DNA of 64,000 nucleotides from Pseudomonas lini. GTDB taxonomy: Bacteria > Pseudomonadota > Gammaproteobacteria > Pseudomonadales > Pseudomonadaceae. The notes under the pieces are model-generated. The model had not been told where the DNA came from. It made no database searches and saw only the letters and a program-made list of their open reading frames with translations. The stretch lies in NCBI RefSeq assembly GCF_001042905.1, contig NZ_JYLB01000005.1:62001-126000 (forward strand). The letters are read 5' to 3'. Shown here one piece after another: positions 26,381 to 34,454 of this stretch. The position numbers were made by a program, and so were the translations under genes. Each line of letters starts with the position of its first letter. Within the stretch, counting starts at the first letter, position 1.

Positions 26381-27163
26381 ATGAAAAAGGTTCTGTTGTT
26401 CACCGCATTGGCGGCTGCCCTGACTGCGGGCCTGGCCCAGGCTGGCGAGAAACTGGTGGTTGCGGCGACCCCGGTTCCACATGCCGAGATTCTTGAACTG
26501 ATCAAGCCTGCCCTCGCCAAAGAAGGCGTCGACCTGGAGATCAAAGTCTTCACCGACTACGTTCAGCCTAACGTGCAGGTCGACCAGAAGCGTCTGGACG
26601 CCAACTACTTCCAGACCCTGCCGTACCTGAAAAATTTCAACGAGGGTAAAGGCACTAACCTGGTGACCGTGATCGGCGTTCACGTTGAACCATTCGGTGG
26701 CTACTCGAAGAAGTACAAAAAACTGACTGACCTGCCAAACGGCGCAACCATCGCCATCCCGAACGAAGGCAGCAACAGCGGTCGTGCCCTGATTCTGCTG
26801 CAGAAGGCTGGCCTGATCGAGTTGAAAGACCCGAAAAATGCCGTGTCCACCCCCAAAGACATCGCCAAGAACCCGCACAACTTCAAGTTCAAGGAACTGG
26901 AATCGGCCATGCTGCCGCGTGTTCTGGATCAGGTCGACCTGGACATGATCAACACCAACTACGCACTGGAAGCAGGTTTGAACCCGGCTAAAGATGCGTT
27001 GGTGATCGAAGGTGCCGATTCGCCTTACGTGAACTTCTTGGTGGCTCGTCCAGACAACAAGGATAGCGTCGCTATCCAGAAACTGGCCAAGGCCCTGACC
27101 AGCCCGGAAGTGAAGGCGTTCATCGAGAAGAAATACAGCGGCGCGGTACTGCCGGCGTTCTGA
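26381..27163 (+). CDS. MetQ/NlpA-type methionine-family substrate-binding protein
   Basis: 260 residues. A signal peptide (LLFTALAAALTAGLAQAG) has no lipobox cysteine, so the product is probably a soluble periplasmic protein. Family motifs are VVAATPVPHAEIL, FTDYVQPNVQVDQKRLDANYFQTLPYL, IPNEGSNSGRALILLQKAGLI and INTNYALEAGLNP. No metN or metI is adjacent; the next operon is an unrelated polar amino-acid transporter. It may work with the MetNI at 39142-40897, or with another permease. The other MetQ of the window is at 40900. Confidence 0.9.
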   Translation: MKKVLLFTALAAALTAGLAQAGEKLVVAATPVPHAEILELIKPALAKEGVDLEIKVFTDYVQPNVQVDQKRLDANYFQTLPYLKNFNEGKGTNLVTVIGVHVEPFGGYSKKYKKLTDLPNGATIAIPNEGSNSGRALILLQKAGLIELKDPKNAVSTPKDIAKNPHNFKFKELESAMLPRVLDQVDLDMINTNYALEAGLNPAKDALVIEGADSPYVNFLVARPDNKDSVAIQKLAKALTSPEVKAFIEKKYSGAVLPAF

Positions 27164-27234
27164 TTGAACGCAATCTCGAACCTCTTCAAGGTTTCAACGC
27201 CGACGGCTAGTACAGCGTCGGCGTGATCGTTCCC

Positions 27235-27335
27235 ACGCTCTGCGTGGGAATGCCTCAACGGACGCTCTGCGTTCGGCTCTGAAGGGAACGCAGAGCGTCC
27301 CGGGCTGCATTCCCACGCAGAGCGTGGGAACGATC
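27235..27335. repeat. Long inverted repeat, family 3 (GATCGTTCCCACGC type)
   Basis: GATCGTTCCCACGCTCTGCG to CGCAGAGCGTGGGAACGATC, with internal CGCAGAGCGTCC-type arms. Same family at 32086, 37503 (short form), 41737 and 56777. Confidence 0.85.
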
Positions 27336-27393
27336 AGATCGCGGGCTTCTTCAGGCGACTCGGTCTGCCTGGGAGGACGCCTTCGCGGGCAGC

Positions 27394-27489
27394 CTACAGA
27401 GGCTGCGTTTTCAGCGCCTTGCGCAACGCCACCAGCAATTTCACGATGTCCTGTGGATCCAGCCGCTGTGGCACGTTTACGTCAGCCAT
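27394..27489 (-). CDS. Candidate 31-residue protein
   Basis: An ATG at 27489 on the minus strand has AAGGAAGAG at a good distance. The product is hydrophilic and helix-prone with RLDPQDIVKLLVALRKALK near the C-terminus. I do not recognise a family. Supported only by the ribosome binding site and the well-formed amphipathic sequence. Confidence 0.4.
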   Translation of the reverse strand: MADVNVPQRLDPQDIVKLLVALRKALKTQPL

Positions 27490-27770
27490 TTTTCTCTTCC
27501 TTGTGATGGTTCGGCCGGGAGTCTGGCCAAAAGCTGCACGTCCTTGGAGGGGTATTTTGAAAAAAAGATCCTTCCTACAGCGCAAAGAAAAATAGTCGTC
27601 TTCCACTGCCGCCGCAAATCCGCAGGATAGTTTTTTGCGTGATATCAATATTCTTTAACGGTATTTAAATTCTTCTTTTTATACCTTTAAAGTTGGTGCC
27701 TGCCGGGTGGTTATCCACTGCCCATGGACTGCGCCATCGTCGCTTACCGAGCGGCGTCCAGGGATGTTCA
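27490..27770 (+). promoter_or_regulatory. Divergent region between the 31-residue ORF and the amino-acid ABC operon
   Basis: An AT-rich stretch at 27645-27690 includes ATTCTTTAA (27650-27658) and a second ATTCTTCTTTTTATA, resembling the sites upstream of the sulfate, taurine and SfnB-like operons. No gene is seen in the last 280 bases before the operon. Confidence 0.4.
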
Positions 27771-28436
27771 ATGACTTTCGATTACGCTTTTATCCTCAGC
27801 ACCCTGCCGGCGTTTCTCAAAGCCGTGGGCGTGACGCTGCAGGTCGGCCTCATCGCTATCGGTACTTCGTTACTGGTAGCGCTGATCAACGCGACGATTC
27901 TGGTGTTTCGCACACCCTACCTTCAACGCTTGGTCGGGCTGTATGTGGAGTTGGCGCGGAACACGCCACTGCTGATTCAGCTATTCTTCGTCTACTTCGC
28001 CTTGCCGGCCCTGGGTATCAAAGTCTCGGGTTTCGCGGCGGCGATCATCACCATGACTTTCCTTGGCGGCGCTTACCTCACCGAAGTGCTGCGCGCCGGC
28101 GTGGATGCGGTGCCCCAGGCGCAACTTGAGTCCGGCCGTTCCATTGGGCTGTCTCACGGGCAATTGCTGCGTTACGTGATCCTGCCGCAAGCCGGCATCC
28201 TCAGCCTGCCGTCGCTGTTCGCCAATTTCATCTTCCTGCTCAAGGAAACCACCGTGGTTTCGGCGGTGGCGGTGCCGGAGATTCTCTACACCACCAAGAG
28301 CTACATCGCGCTCTACTACAAAACCTACGAAATGCTCGCCGTGCTGACGCTGATTTGCGTGCTGCTGTTTTTGCCGTTGTCGCTGCTGCTCCGTCGTCTG
28401 GAAAGGAGGCTCCAGCATGGCCAGTTCGGGTCTTGA
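27771..28436 (+). CDS. Polar amino-acid ABC transporter permease (first subunit)
   Basis: A 221-residue HisM/GlnP-type permease. YVELARNTPLLIQLFFVYFALPALG and the EAA-like loop AVPQAQLESGRSIGLSHGQLLRYVILPQA are diagnostic. The ATG at 27771 starts at the usual N-terminus; earlier in-frame codons lack a ribosome binding site. It overlaps the next permease gene by 20 bases. Confidence 0.9.
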   Translation: MTFDYAFILSTLPAFLKAVGVTLQVGLIAIGTSLLVALINATILVFRTPYLQRLVGLYVELARNTPLLIQLFFVYFALPALGIKVSGFAAAIITMTFLGGAYLTEVLRAGVDAVPQAQLESGRSIGLSHGQLLRYVILPQAGILSLPSLFANFIFLLKETTVVSAVAVPEILYTTKSYIALYYKTYEMLAVLTLICVLLFLPLSLLLRRLERRLQHGQFGS

Positions 28437-29076
28437 GTTGCTCTGGGTGTCGTTGCCGCAACTGGGCAAGGGCGCGGCGCAAACCCTGTCGATCTCTTTT
28501 CTGAGTATCGCCATCAGCACGGTGGGCGGCGTGCTCTATGGCGTGTTGTGCACGCTGAATTCGAAATGGCTGAGCGCGATTCTGCGGGTTTATCTGGAAC
28601 TGTTCCGAGCGATCCCGGTGCTGGTCTGGCTGTATTTGCTGTTCTTCGGTCTGCCGATTTTTTTCGGGCTGAGCATTCCAAGCTTCTGGTGCGCGGTGCT
28701 GGTGTTGTCGCTGTGGGGCGCCAGCGAGGTCGGTGAAGTGGTGCGCGGCGCGTTGCATTCGTTACCGCGCGGGCAGCGTGAGGCCGGGTTGTCGATTGGC
28801 CTGGACGGTCCGCAACTCTACGGCTACGTGCTGCTGCCTCAAGCGCTGAAACGCATGACGCCGCCGACCATCAACGTCTACACGCGCATCATCAAGACCA
28901 GCTCCCTGGCGGTGCTGATCGGCGTAGTGGATGTGATCAAAGTCGGTCAACAAATCATCGAACGCACCTACGAATCAGTGCTGATCTACGGCGCGCTGTT
29001 CCTGTTTTTCTTTTTCATCTGCTACCCGCTGTCAGCCGCCTCGCGTGTGCTGGAGCGGCGCTGGACGCAAGCATGA
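28417..29076 (+). CDS. Polar amino-acid ABC transporter permease (second subunit)
   Basis: 219 residues, again of HisM/GlnP type, with VYLELFRAIPVLVWLYLLFFGLP and the loop SLPRGQREAGLSIGLDGPQLYGYVLLPQALKR. It overlaps both neighbours, so the four genes are tightly coupled. A heterodimeric permease is implied. Confidence 0.9.
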   Translation: MASSGLELLWVSLPQLGKGAAQTLSISFLSIAISTVGGVLYGVLCTLNSKWLSAILRVYLELFRAIPVLVWLYLLFFGLPIFFGLSIPSFWCAVLVLSLWGASEVGEVVRGALHSLPRGQREAGLSIGLDGPQLYGYVLLPQALKRMTPPTINVYTRIIKTSSLAVLIGVVDVIKVGQQIIERTYESVLIYGALFLFFFFICYPLSAASRVLERRWTQA

Positions 29077-29855
29077 GTGCATTGATCGAGTTCAAGGGTT
29101 TCAACAAGTTTTTCGGCGAGCAGCAGGTGCTCGACAGCATTGATCTGAAGGTGAAGCCGGGCGAAGTGATCGTCATCCTCGGCCCCAGCGGTTGTGGCAA
29201 AAGCACGTTGCTGCGCTGCCTCAACGGCCTGGAAGTGGCTCACAGCGGCAGCTTGAATTTTGCCGGTCGTGAGTTGCTGGGCAAGAGCACTGACTGGCGC
29301 GAAGTGCGTCAGCAGATCGGCATGGTGTTCCAGAGTTATCACCTCTTCCCGCACATGAGCGTGCTCGACAATCTATTGCTCGGCCCACTCAAGGTGCAGA
29401 AACGCGAACGCCGCGAAGCCCGCGCTCAGGCTGAAGCGCTGCTTGAGCGTGTCGGTCTGCTGGACAAGCGCGACGCCTTCCCGCGCCAGCTCTCCGGTGG
29501 CCAGCAACAACGCATCGCCATCGTTCGTTCGCTGTGCATGAACCCCAAGGTCATGCTCTTCGACGAAGTCACCGCCGCCCTCGATCCGGAGATGGTCAAG
29601 GAAGTGCTCGAGGTGATTCAGGGCTTGGCCCGCGAAGGCATGACGTTGTTGATTGTCACCCATGAAATGGCCTTCGCCCGCGCCGTGGCCGATCGCATCG
29701 TGTTCATGGATGCCGGGCGCATCCTTGAGCAAAACCCACCCGAGATTTTCTTTACGAACCCGCAAACCGCACGAGCGCAGCAGTTCCTGGAGAAGTTCTC
29801 CTACGTCGCCGCACTACCCAAAACGACTCAAACAAAGGAACTGGAACTGTCATGA
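29073..29855 (+). CDS. Polar amino-acid ABC transporter ATP-binding protein
   Basis: A 260-residue ATPase of GlnQ/HisP type: Walker A GPSGCGKST, signature [15 protein letters not shown], Walker B VMLFDEVTAALDPE, and VTHEMAFAR. Walker B has EVTAALD in place of the usual EPTSALD, a common variant. It overlaps both flanking genes by four bases. Confidence 0.92.
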   Translation: MSALIEFKGFNKFFGEQQVLDSIDLKVKPGEVIVILGPSGCGKSTLLRCLNGLEVAHSGSLNFAGRELLGKSTDWREVRQQIGMVFQSYHLFPHMSVLDNLLLGPLKVQKRERREARAQAEALLERVGLLDKRDAFPRQLSGGQQQRIAIVRSLCMNPKVMLFDEVTAALDPEMVKEVLEVIQGLAREGMTLLIVTHEMAFARAVADRIVFMDAGRILEQNPPEIFFTNPQTARAQQFLEKFSYVAALPKTTQTKELELS

Positions 29856-30733
29856 AAACTGCCAAGTCTTCTCTGCTGTTACTCCCGCTGTTCGGCCTGG
29901 CGCTGCTCGCCGGCTGCAACAAAACCGAAGAACCGACGAAGCCGAAAGTCGCAAGCGTCAGCACCGCACCAGCCGGTTACCTGGAAAAAATCAAAGCCCG
30001 GGACAAGCTGGTCGTCGGCGTTTTCACGGATAAACCGCCGTTCGGTTTTGTTGATGAAGCCGGGCGCTACGTGGGGTTTGATACTGACATCGGTCGCCAA
30101 TTCGCCAAGGATCTGTTGGGCGATGAGAACAAAGTGGAATTCGTTGCGGTGGAGCCGGCAAGCCGGATTCCGTTCCTGCAAAGCGACAAGGTCGATTTGA
30201 TCCTGGCCAACATGACCGTCACCCCGGAGCGTAAGGAAGCCGTGGACTTCACCAACCCGAACCTCAAGGTTGCGGTGCAGGCACTGGTGCCGCAGGCGAG
30301 TTCGGTGAAGAGCCTCGATGACCTGGCGACCCGCACCACCATCGTGACCACGGGCACCACGGCGGATATCTGGCTGACCAAGAATCATCCGGACTGGAAA
30401 CTGCTGAAGTTCGAGAAAAACTCCGAGTCCCTGCAGGCCCTGGCCAATGGTCGCGGCGACGCTTATGCGCAGGACAATCTGGTGCTGTTCAGCTGGGCCA
30501 AGCAGAACCCGGGCTACCGTGTGCTGGAGGAAAAACTGGGTGCCGAAGCACCGATTGCGCCGGCGGTGAAGAAGGGCAATATCGAACTGCGTGATTGGGT
30601 GAACGTGGAATTGGCGAAGTTGGGGGAGGAGAAGTTTTTGCTCAAACTGTACGACCAGTATGTGCGTAAAGAATTGAGCGATGACACCAAGCCTGAGAGC
30701 GTGATTGTCGAGGGTGGGAAGTGGCAGGGGTGA
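29852..30733 (+). CDS. Amino-acid ABC transporter substrate-binding lipoprotein
   Basis: 293 residues with lipobox LAGC (Cys near residue 22) and a family 3 solute-binding domain (KLVVGVFTDKPPFGFVDEAGRYVGFDTDIGRQFAKDLLG, then LILANMTVTPERKEAVDFT). The substrate cannot be read from sequence. The neighbouring orphan MetQ and the AT-rich upstream sites suggest a sulfur amino acid such as cystine; this is inference. Confidence 0.9.
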   Translation: MKTAKSSLLLLPLFGLALLAGCNKTEEPTKPKVASVSTAPAGYLEKIKARDKLVVGVFTDKPPFGFVDEAGRYVGFDTDIGRQFAKDLLGDENKVEFVAVEPASRIPFLQSDKVDLILANMTVTPERKEAVDFTNPNLKVAVQALVPQASSVKSLDDLATRTTIVTTGTTADIWLTKNHPDWKLLKFEKNSESLQALANGRGDAYAQDNLVLFSWAKQNPGYRVLEEKLGAEAPIAPAVKKGNIELRDWVNVELAKLGEEKFLLKLYDQYVRKELSDDTKPESVIVEGGKWQG

Positions 30734-30765
30734 GTCTCTAACCTTTGCGGTGATCTCGCGGCCGT

Positions 30766-30856
30766 CATCGCGGGCAAGCCCGCTCCCACAGGGTTTGGTG
30801 TGGACGCAGATTTTGTGTTCACTGAAGATCATTGTGGGAGCGGGCTTGCCCGCGAT
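30766..30856. repeat. REP doublet, family 2
   Basis: CATCGCGGGCAAGCCCGC to GCGGGCTTGCCCGCGATG, between convergent genes. Confidence 0.85.
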
Positions 30857-30876
30857 GGCGGTTTATCAGACACCAC

Positions 30877-32073
30877 CTAATCCGGCCAATACCACGCTGG
30901 CTCATCCAGCATCCGCTGCCCGACCATCCCGGTCTGGCCGAAATTCTTCTCCAGCACAATGCAATTGCATTCCGGGTCTTGCTGCAACGCCGAGATCAAG
31001 CGCCGCGCATGGGACACCACCCACACCTGACACTGCTCGGACGCTCGAATGATCAACCGCGCCAACGCCGGCAACAGGTCCGGATGCAGACTGGTTTCCG
31101 GTTCGTTCAACACCATCAACGTCGGCGGTCGAGGGGTCAGCAATGCCGCGACCAGCAGCAGATAGCGCAACGTCCCGTCCGACAACTCGGCGGCGGACAA
31201 CGGTCGCAACAACCCTTCCTGATAAAACTCGATCGCAAACCGTCCGCCTTGCAGCGGTTCGATGTTCAGTCGCGCGCCGGGAAAGGCATCGCTGATAGCC
31301 GCCTGCAAGGCTTCGGGATCGCCGATTTCGATGATGGTCTGCAAGGCTGCCGCCAGGTCGCGACCGTCGTGGTGCAGCACCGGCGTGCGGGTGCCCAGTT
31401 GCGGTTGGCGCACTGGCGCGTCGGCGTCACTGCGAAAGTGATCGTAGAAGCGCCAGCGACGGATGAACTCGCGTAATTCCAGAACTTCCGGCGAAGAACG
31501 CAAACTGCCGACCTGATCGAACAGGCTGTCGAAATTCGGCGTGTGCTGGGCCAGTACGTCCCAGCTGCGATTGGCTCGGGCACGGATCATCGGGCCGTCG
31601 CGATCCACCAGCAGGCTGGCCGGACGATAAATCGGCCCGGCCCAGACGCATTCACGCTTGATTTGCGGGTCGAGGTTGAAGCGTGACGGAATAGGTGAAC
31701 TGTGTTCGGGCAGCATGAAGTGGCCGTTGGAATCGGGCAGCCCGAGGCTGATCGAATAGCTGAAATCCTCACCGGCAAATCCCAGCCGCAGTCGTTTGAC
31801 GCCGTGTCTCACCGTTGCCTCGACCGGGACTTCGCCGTTGCGCATCCGTCGGCTGATATTTTCCGGCCCGGCCCAGAACGTCGAATCCAGCCCACCCTCG
31901 CGTGCCAACGCATTGACCACCCCACCCTGAGCGGTTTCCGCCAGCAGGCGCAAGGCGCGGTAGAGGTTGGATTTACCGCTGCCGTTGGGGCCGGTGATCA
32001 GGTTCAACCGGCCAAGCGGAATCACCAATTTATTGATCGAGCGGTAATTGGCCACTGCGAGGGTTTTGAGCAT
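30877..32073 (-). CDS. AAA family ATPase (RecF/OLD-like, AAA_21 type)
   Basis: 398 residues. The N-terminal [40 protein letters not shown] includes Walker A (28-35). Late motifs are [18 protein letters not shown] (signature-like) and [23 protein letters not shown] (Walker B), then VVSHARRLI. These are SMC/RecF-fold ATPases, in which most members have unknown roles and some belong to defence systems. No nuclease partner is adjacent. GAGGAA supports the ATG at 32073; the longer frame runs into a repeat. Confidence 0.85.
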   Translation of the reverse strand: MLKTLAVANYRSINKLVIPLGRLNLITGPNGSGKSNLYRALRLLAETAQGGVVNALAREGGLDSTFWAGPENISRRMRNGEVPVEATVRHGVKRLRLGFAGEDFSYSISLGLPDSNGHFMLPEHSSPIPSRFNLDPQIKRECVWAGPIYRPASLLVDRDGPMIRARANRSWDVLAQHTPNFDSLFDQVGSLRSSPEVLELREFIRRWRFYDHFRSDADAPVRQPQLGTRTPVLHHDGRDLAAALQTIIEIGDPEALQAAISDAFPGARLNIEPLQGGRFAIEFYQEGLLRPLSAAELSDGTLRYLLLVAALLTPRPPTLMVLNEPETSLHPDLLPALARLIIRASEQCQVWVVSHARRLISALQQDPECNCIVLEKNFGQTGMVGQRMLDEPAWYWPD

Positions 32074-32085
32074 GAGTTCCTCATT

Positions 32086-32189
32086 GATCGTTCCCACGCT
32101 CCGCGTGGGAATGCATCCCGTGACGCTCCGCGTCACAGTGGACGCAGAGCGTCCATGGCGGCGTTCCCACGCGGAGCGTGGGAACGATC
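32086..32189. repeat. Long inverted repeat, family 3
   Basis: GATCGTTCCCACGCTCCGCG to CGCGGAGCGTGGGAACGATC, in the divergent space between the AAA ATPase and the RND operon, 13 bases from the ATPase start. Confidence 0.85.
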
Positions 32190-32286
32190 AATGGAGTATA
32201 AGGATCGCACGTGCAGACGTGGAACCCTGATCTAAGCTCTCAGTCGTATCGTCACTGGCACGTTCGTACAACGCAAAGGAGTCTGC

Positions 32287-33390
32287 ATGGCGGGTCCCGG
32301 ATTGAAATTAATGGTTGGCCTGAGCCTCATCGCCTTGCTGACCGCCTGTGGCGATAAAAAGCCCGTCGAGAAGGACCGCCCACGAGTCTTCGTGCAAGAG
32401 GTCAAACCATCGGATTACGCCGCCTCGGTGACACTCACCGGCGACGTCCAGGCGCGAGTACAAACCGAACTGTCGTTCCGCGTGGGCGGCAAGATCATCC
32501 AGCGTATGGTCGATGTCGGTGACCGGGTTTCGGCCAAACAAGTGCTGGCCAAACTCGACCCGAAAGACCTGCAAACCACTGTCGACTCGGCCCAGGCTCA
32601 GGTCGTTGCCGAACAGGCTCGGGTCAAACAAACCGCCGCGGCCTTCGTTCGCCAACAAAAACTCCTGCCCAAGGGCTACACCAGCCAGAGCGAATACGAC
32701 TCCGCCCAAGCCGCCTTGCGCAGCAGTCAGAGTGCATTGACTGCTGCTCAGGCGCAGTTGGCCAACGCCCGAGATCAACTGAGCTATACCGCGTTGATTG
32801 CCGACGCGCCGGGGGTGATTACCGCGCGCCAGGCCGAAGTCGGCCAGGTCGTGCAAGCCACGGTTCCGATTTTCAGCCTGGCCCGGGACGGCGAGCGTGA
32901 CGCGGTTTTCAACGTTTATGAATCGCTGCTGGCTGAGCCGCCGGCGGATAGATCGATTGTGGTCAGCCTGCTCGACAACCCGAAGATCAAGACCACGGGC
33001 ACCGTTCGGGAAGTCACGCCGGCAGTCTCGGCGCAGACCGGCACAGTGCAAGTCAAAGTCAGCCTCGACAGGCTCCCCGAGGGCATGCAACTCGGGTCGG
33101 TGGTGAGCGCCACCGCCAAGCCAGTCGGCAAAACCGCAGTGGAGCTGCCCTGGTCGGCCCTGACCAAAAACCTCAGTGACCCTGCCGTGTGGCTGGTGGA
33201 TGCCGAGGGCAAGGCGCAATTGCACACGGTCACCGTCGGTCGTTACCTGACCGGCAAAGTCATCGTCAGCGCCGGCCTCAACGGTGGCGAAAAAGTCGTC
33301 ATCGCAGGCGGCCAATTACTGCATCCGGGCGTGAAGGTGGAGATCGTCGAAAACACCTATAAGACGCCAATGACAGGAGCCCAGCCATGA
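32287..33390 (+). CDS. RND efflux membrane fusion protein (TriA-like)
   Basis: A 367-residue periplasmic adaptor and predicted lipoprotein (lipobox LTAC, Cys near 22). The barrel-sandwich start TGDVQARVQTELSFRVGGKIIQRMVDVGDRV is followed by a Gln/Ala-rich helical hairpin and a beta-barrel domain. It overlaps the next adaptor gene by four bases. Two adaptor genes followed by one RND pump is the TriABC arrangement of P. aeruginosa, which works with the outer-membrane channel OpmH; no channel gene is here. Confidence 0.9.
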   Translation: MAGPGLKLMVGLSLIALLTACGDKKPVEKDRPRVFVQEVKPSDYAASVTLTGDVQARVQTELSFRVGGKIIQRMVDVGDRVSAKQVLAKLDPKDLQTTVDSAQAQVVAEQARVKQTAAAFVRQQKLLPKGYTSQSEYDSAQAALRSSQSALTAAQAQLANARDQLSYTALIADAPGVITARQAEVGQVVQATVPIFSLARDGERDAVFNVYESLLAEPPADRSIVVSLLDNPKIKTTGTVREVTPAVSAQTGTVQVKVSLDRLPEGMQLGSVVSATAKPVGKTAVELPWSALTKNLSDPAVWLVDAEGKAQLHTVTVGRYLTGKVIVSAGLNGGEKVVIAGGQLLHPGVKVEIVENTYKTPMTGAQP

Positions 33391-34454
33391 AGCGCCTGTT
33401 GCTGTTGTCCGCCGCTGCACTACTGGTCGCTTGCTCTGATGAGGAAGCGCCGCCAGAACCGGTTCGGCCGGTATTGTCCGTGGAGGTGAAAGCGCTCAAT
33501 CAAGAAGACCTCGGCCGGTTTGCCGGCAGCATTCAGGCCCGTTACGAAAGCAATATCGGTTTCCGGGTGCCGGGGCGTATCGCCAGCCGTAATGTCGATG
33601 TCGGCGCCGAAGTCCAGAAGGGCGCCTTGCTCGCCACTCTCGACCCCTCCGATCAGCAGAACCAGTTGCGCTCGGCTCAGGGTGATCTGGCGCGCGTTCA
33701 GGCGCAGCTCATCAATGCTCAGGCCAACGCTCGGCGTCAGCAGGAACTGTTCAATCGCGGGGTTGGCGCGCAGGCGCAACTGGACATCGCCCAGACCGAT
33801 CTGAAAACCACTCAGGCGTCCCTCGATCAAGCCAGGGCCGCGGTCGATCAGGCGAAGGATCAACTCGATTACATCGAGTTGCGCACCGATCACAAAGCCA
33901 TTGTCACCGCGTGGAATGCCGAAGCCGGACAGGTGGTCACGGCCGGCCAGCAAGTGGTGACCCTGGCGCAGCCGGACATCAAGGAAGCGGTGATCGACTT
34001 GCCCGACACCCTGGTCGATCGGTTGCCCGCCGACGTGGTGTTCCAGGTCGCCTCACAACTGGACCCGAGCATCACCAGTACCGCCATCGTGCGCGAAATC
34101 GAACCCCAGGCCCAAAGCGCAACCCGAACCCGGCGCGCTCGTCTGAGCCTGACCGATACGCCGCCGGGCTTTCGCCTCGGCACGGCGATCAGCGTGACCC
34201 TCAGCTCCGCGATCAAGCCACGCCTCGAACTGCCGGTGAGCGCGCTGCAGGAGGTCGATGGAAAGCTGCGGATCTGGATCGTTGATCCGCAGACGCAAAC
34301 CGTTTCCCCACGGGACGTCAGCCTGATCAGCCGGACCGATGCCACGGTGGTCCTGGCTAACGGCGTGAAGTCCGGCGAGCGGGTGGTCAGTGCCGGTGTG
34401 AACAGCCTCAAACCGGGGCAGAAAGTGAAAATTGACGAGGGCAGCCCGCAATGA
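33387..34454 (+). CDS. RND efflux membrane fusion protein (TriB-like)
   Basis: 355-residue second adaptor with a lipobox (LVAC, Cys near 16), FAGSIQARYESNIGFRVPGRIASRNVDVGAEV, a coiled hairpin and barrel domains. It is not a close copy of the first. In TriABC both adaptors are needed and act as a pair. Four-base overlaps with both neighbours. Confidence 0.9.
   Translation: MKRLLLLSAAALLVACSDEEAPPEPVRPVLSVEVKALNQEDLGRFAGSIQARYESNIGFRVPGRIASRNVDVGAEVQKGALLATLDPSDQQNQLRSAQGDLARVQAQLINAQANARRQQELFNRGVGAQAQLDIAQTDLKTTQASLDQARAAVDQAKDQLDYIELRTDHKAIVTAWNAEAGQVVTAGQQVVTLAQPDIKEAVIDLPDTLVDRLPADVVFQVASQLDPSITSTAIVREIEPQAQSATRTRRARLSLTDTPPGFRLGTAISVTLSSAIKPRLELPVSALQEVDGKLRIWIVDPQTQTVSPRDVSLISRTDATVVLANGVKSGERVVSAGVNSLKPGQKVKIDEGSPQ

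Noticed and set aside
31427-31651. Small frames inside the AAA ATPase region as extra genes
   Set aside because: They lie in other frames of a clear gene, without ribosome binding sites.
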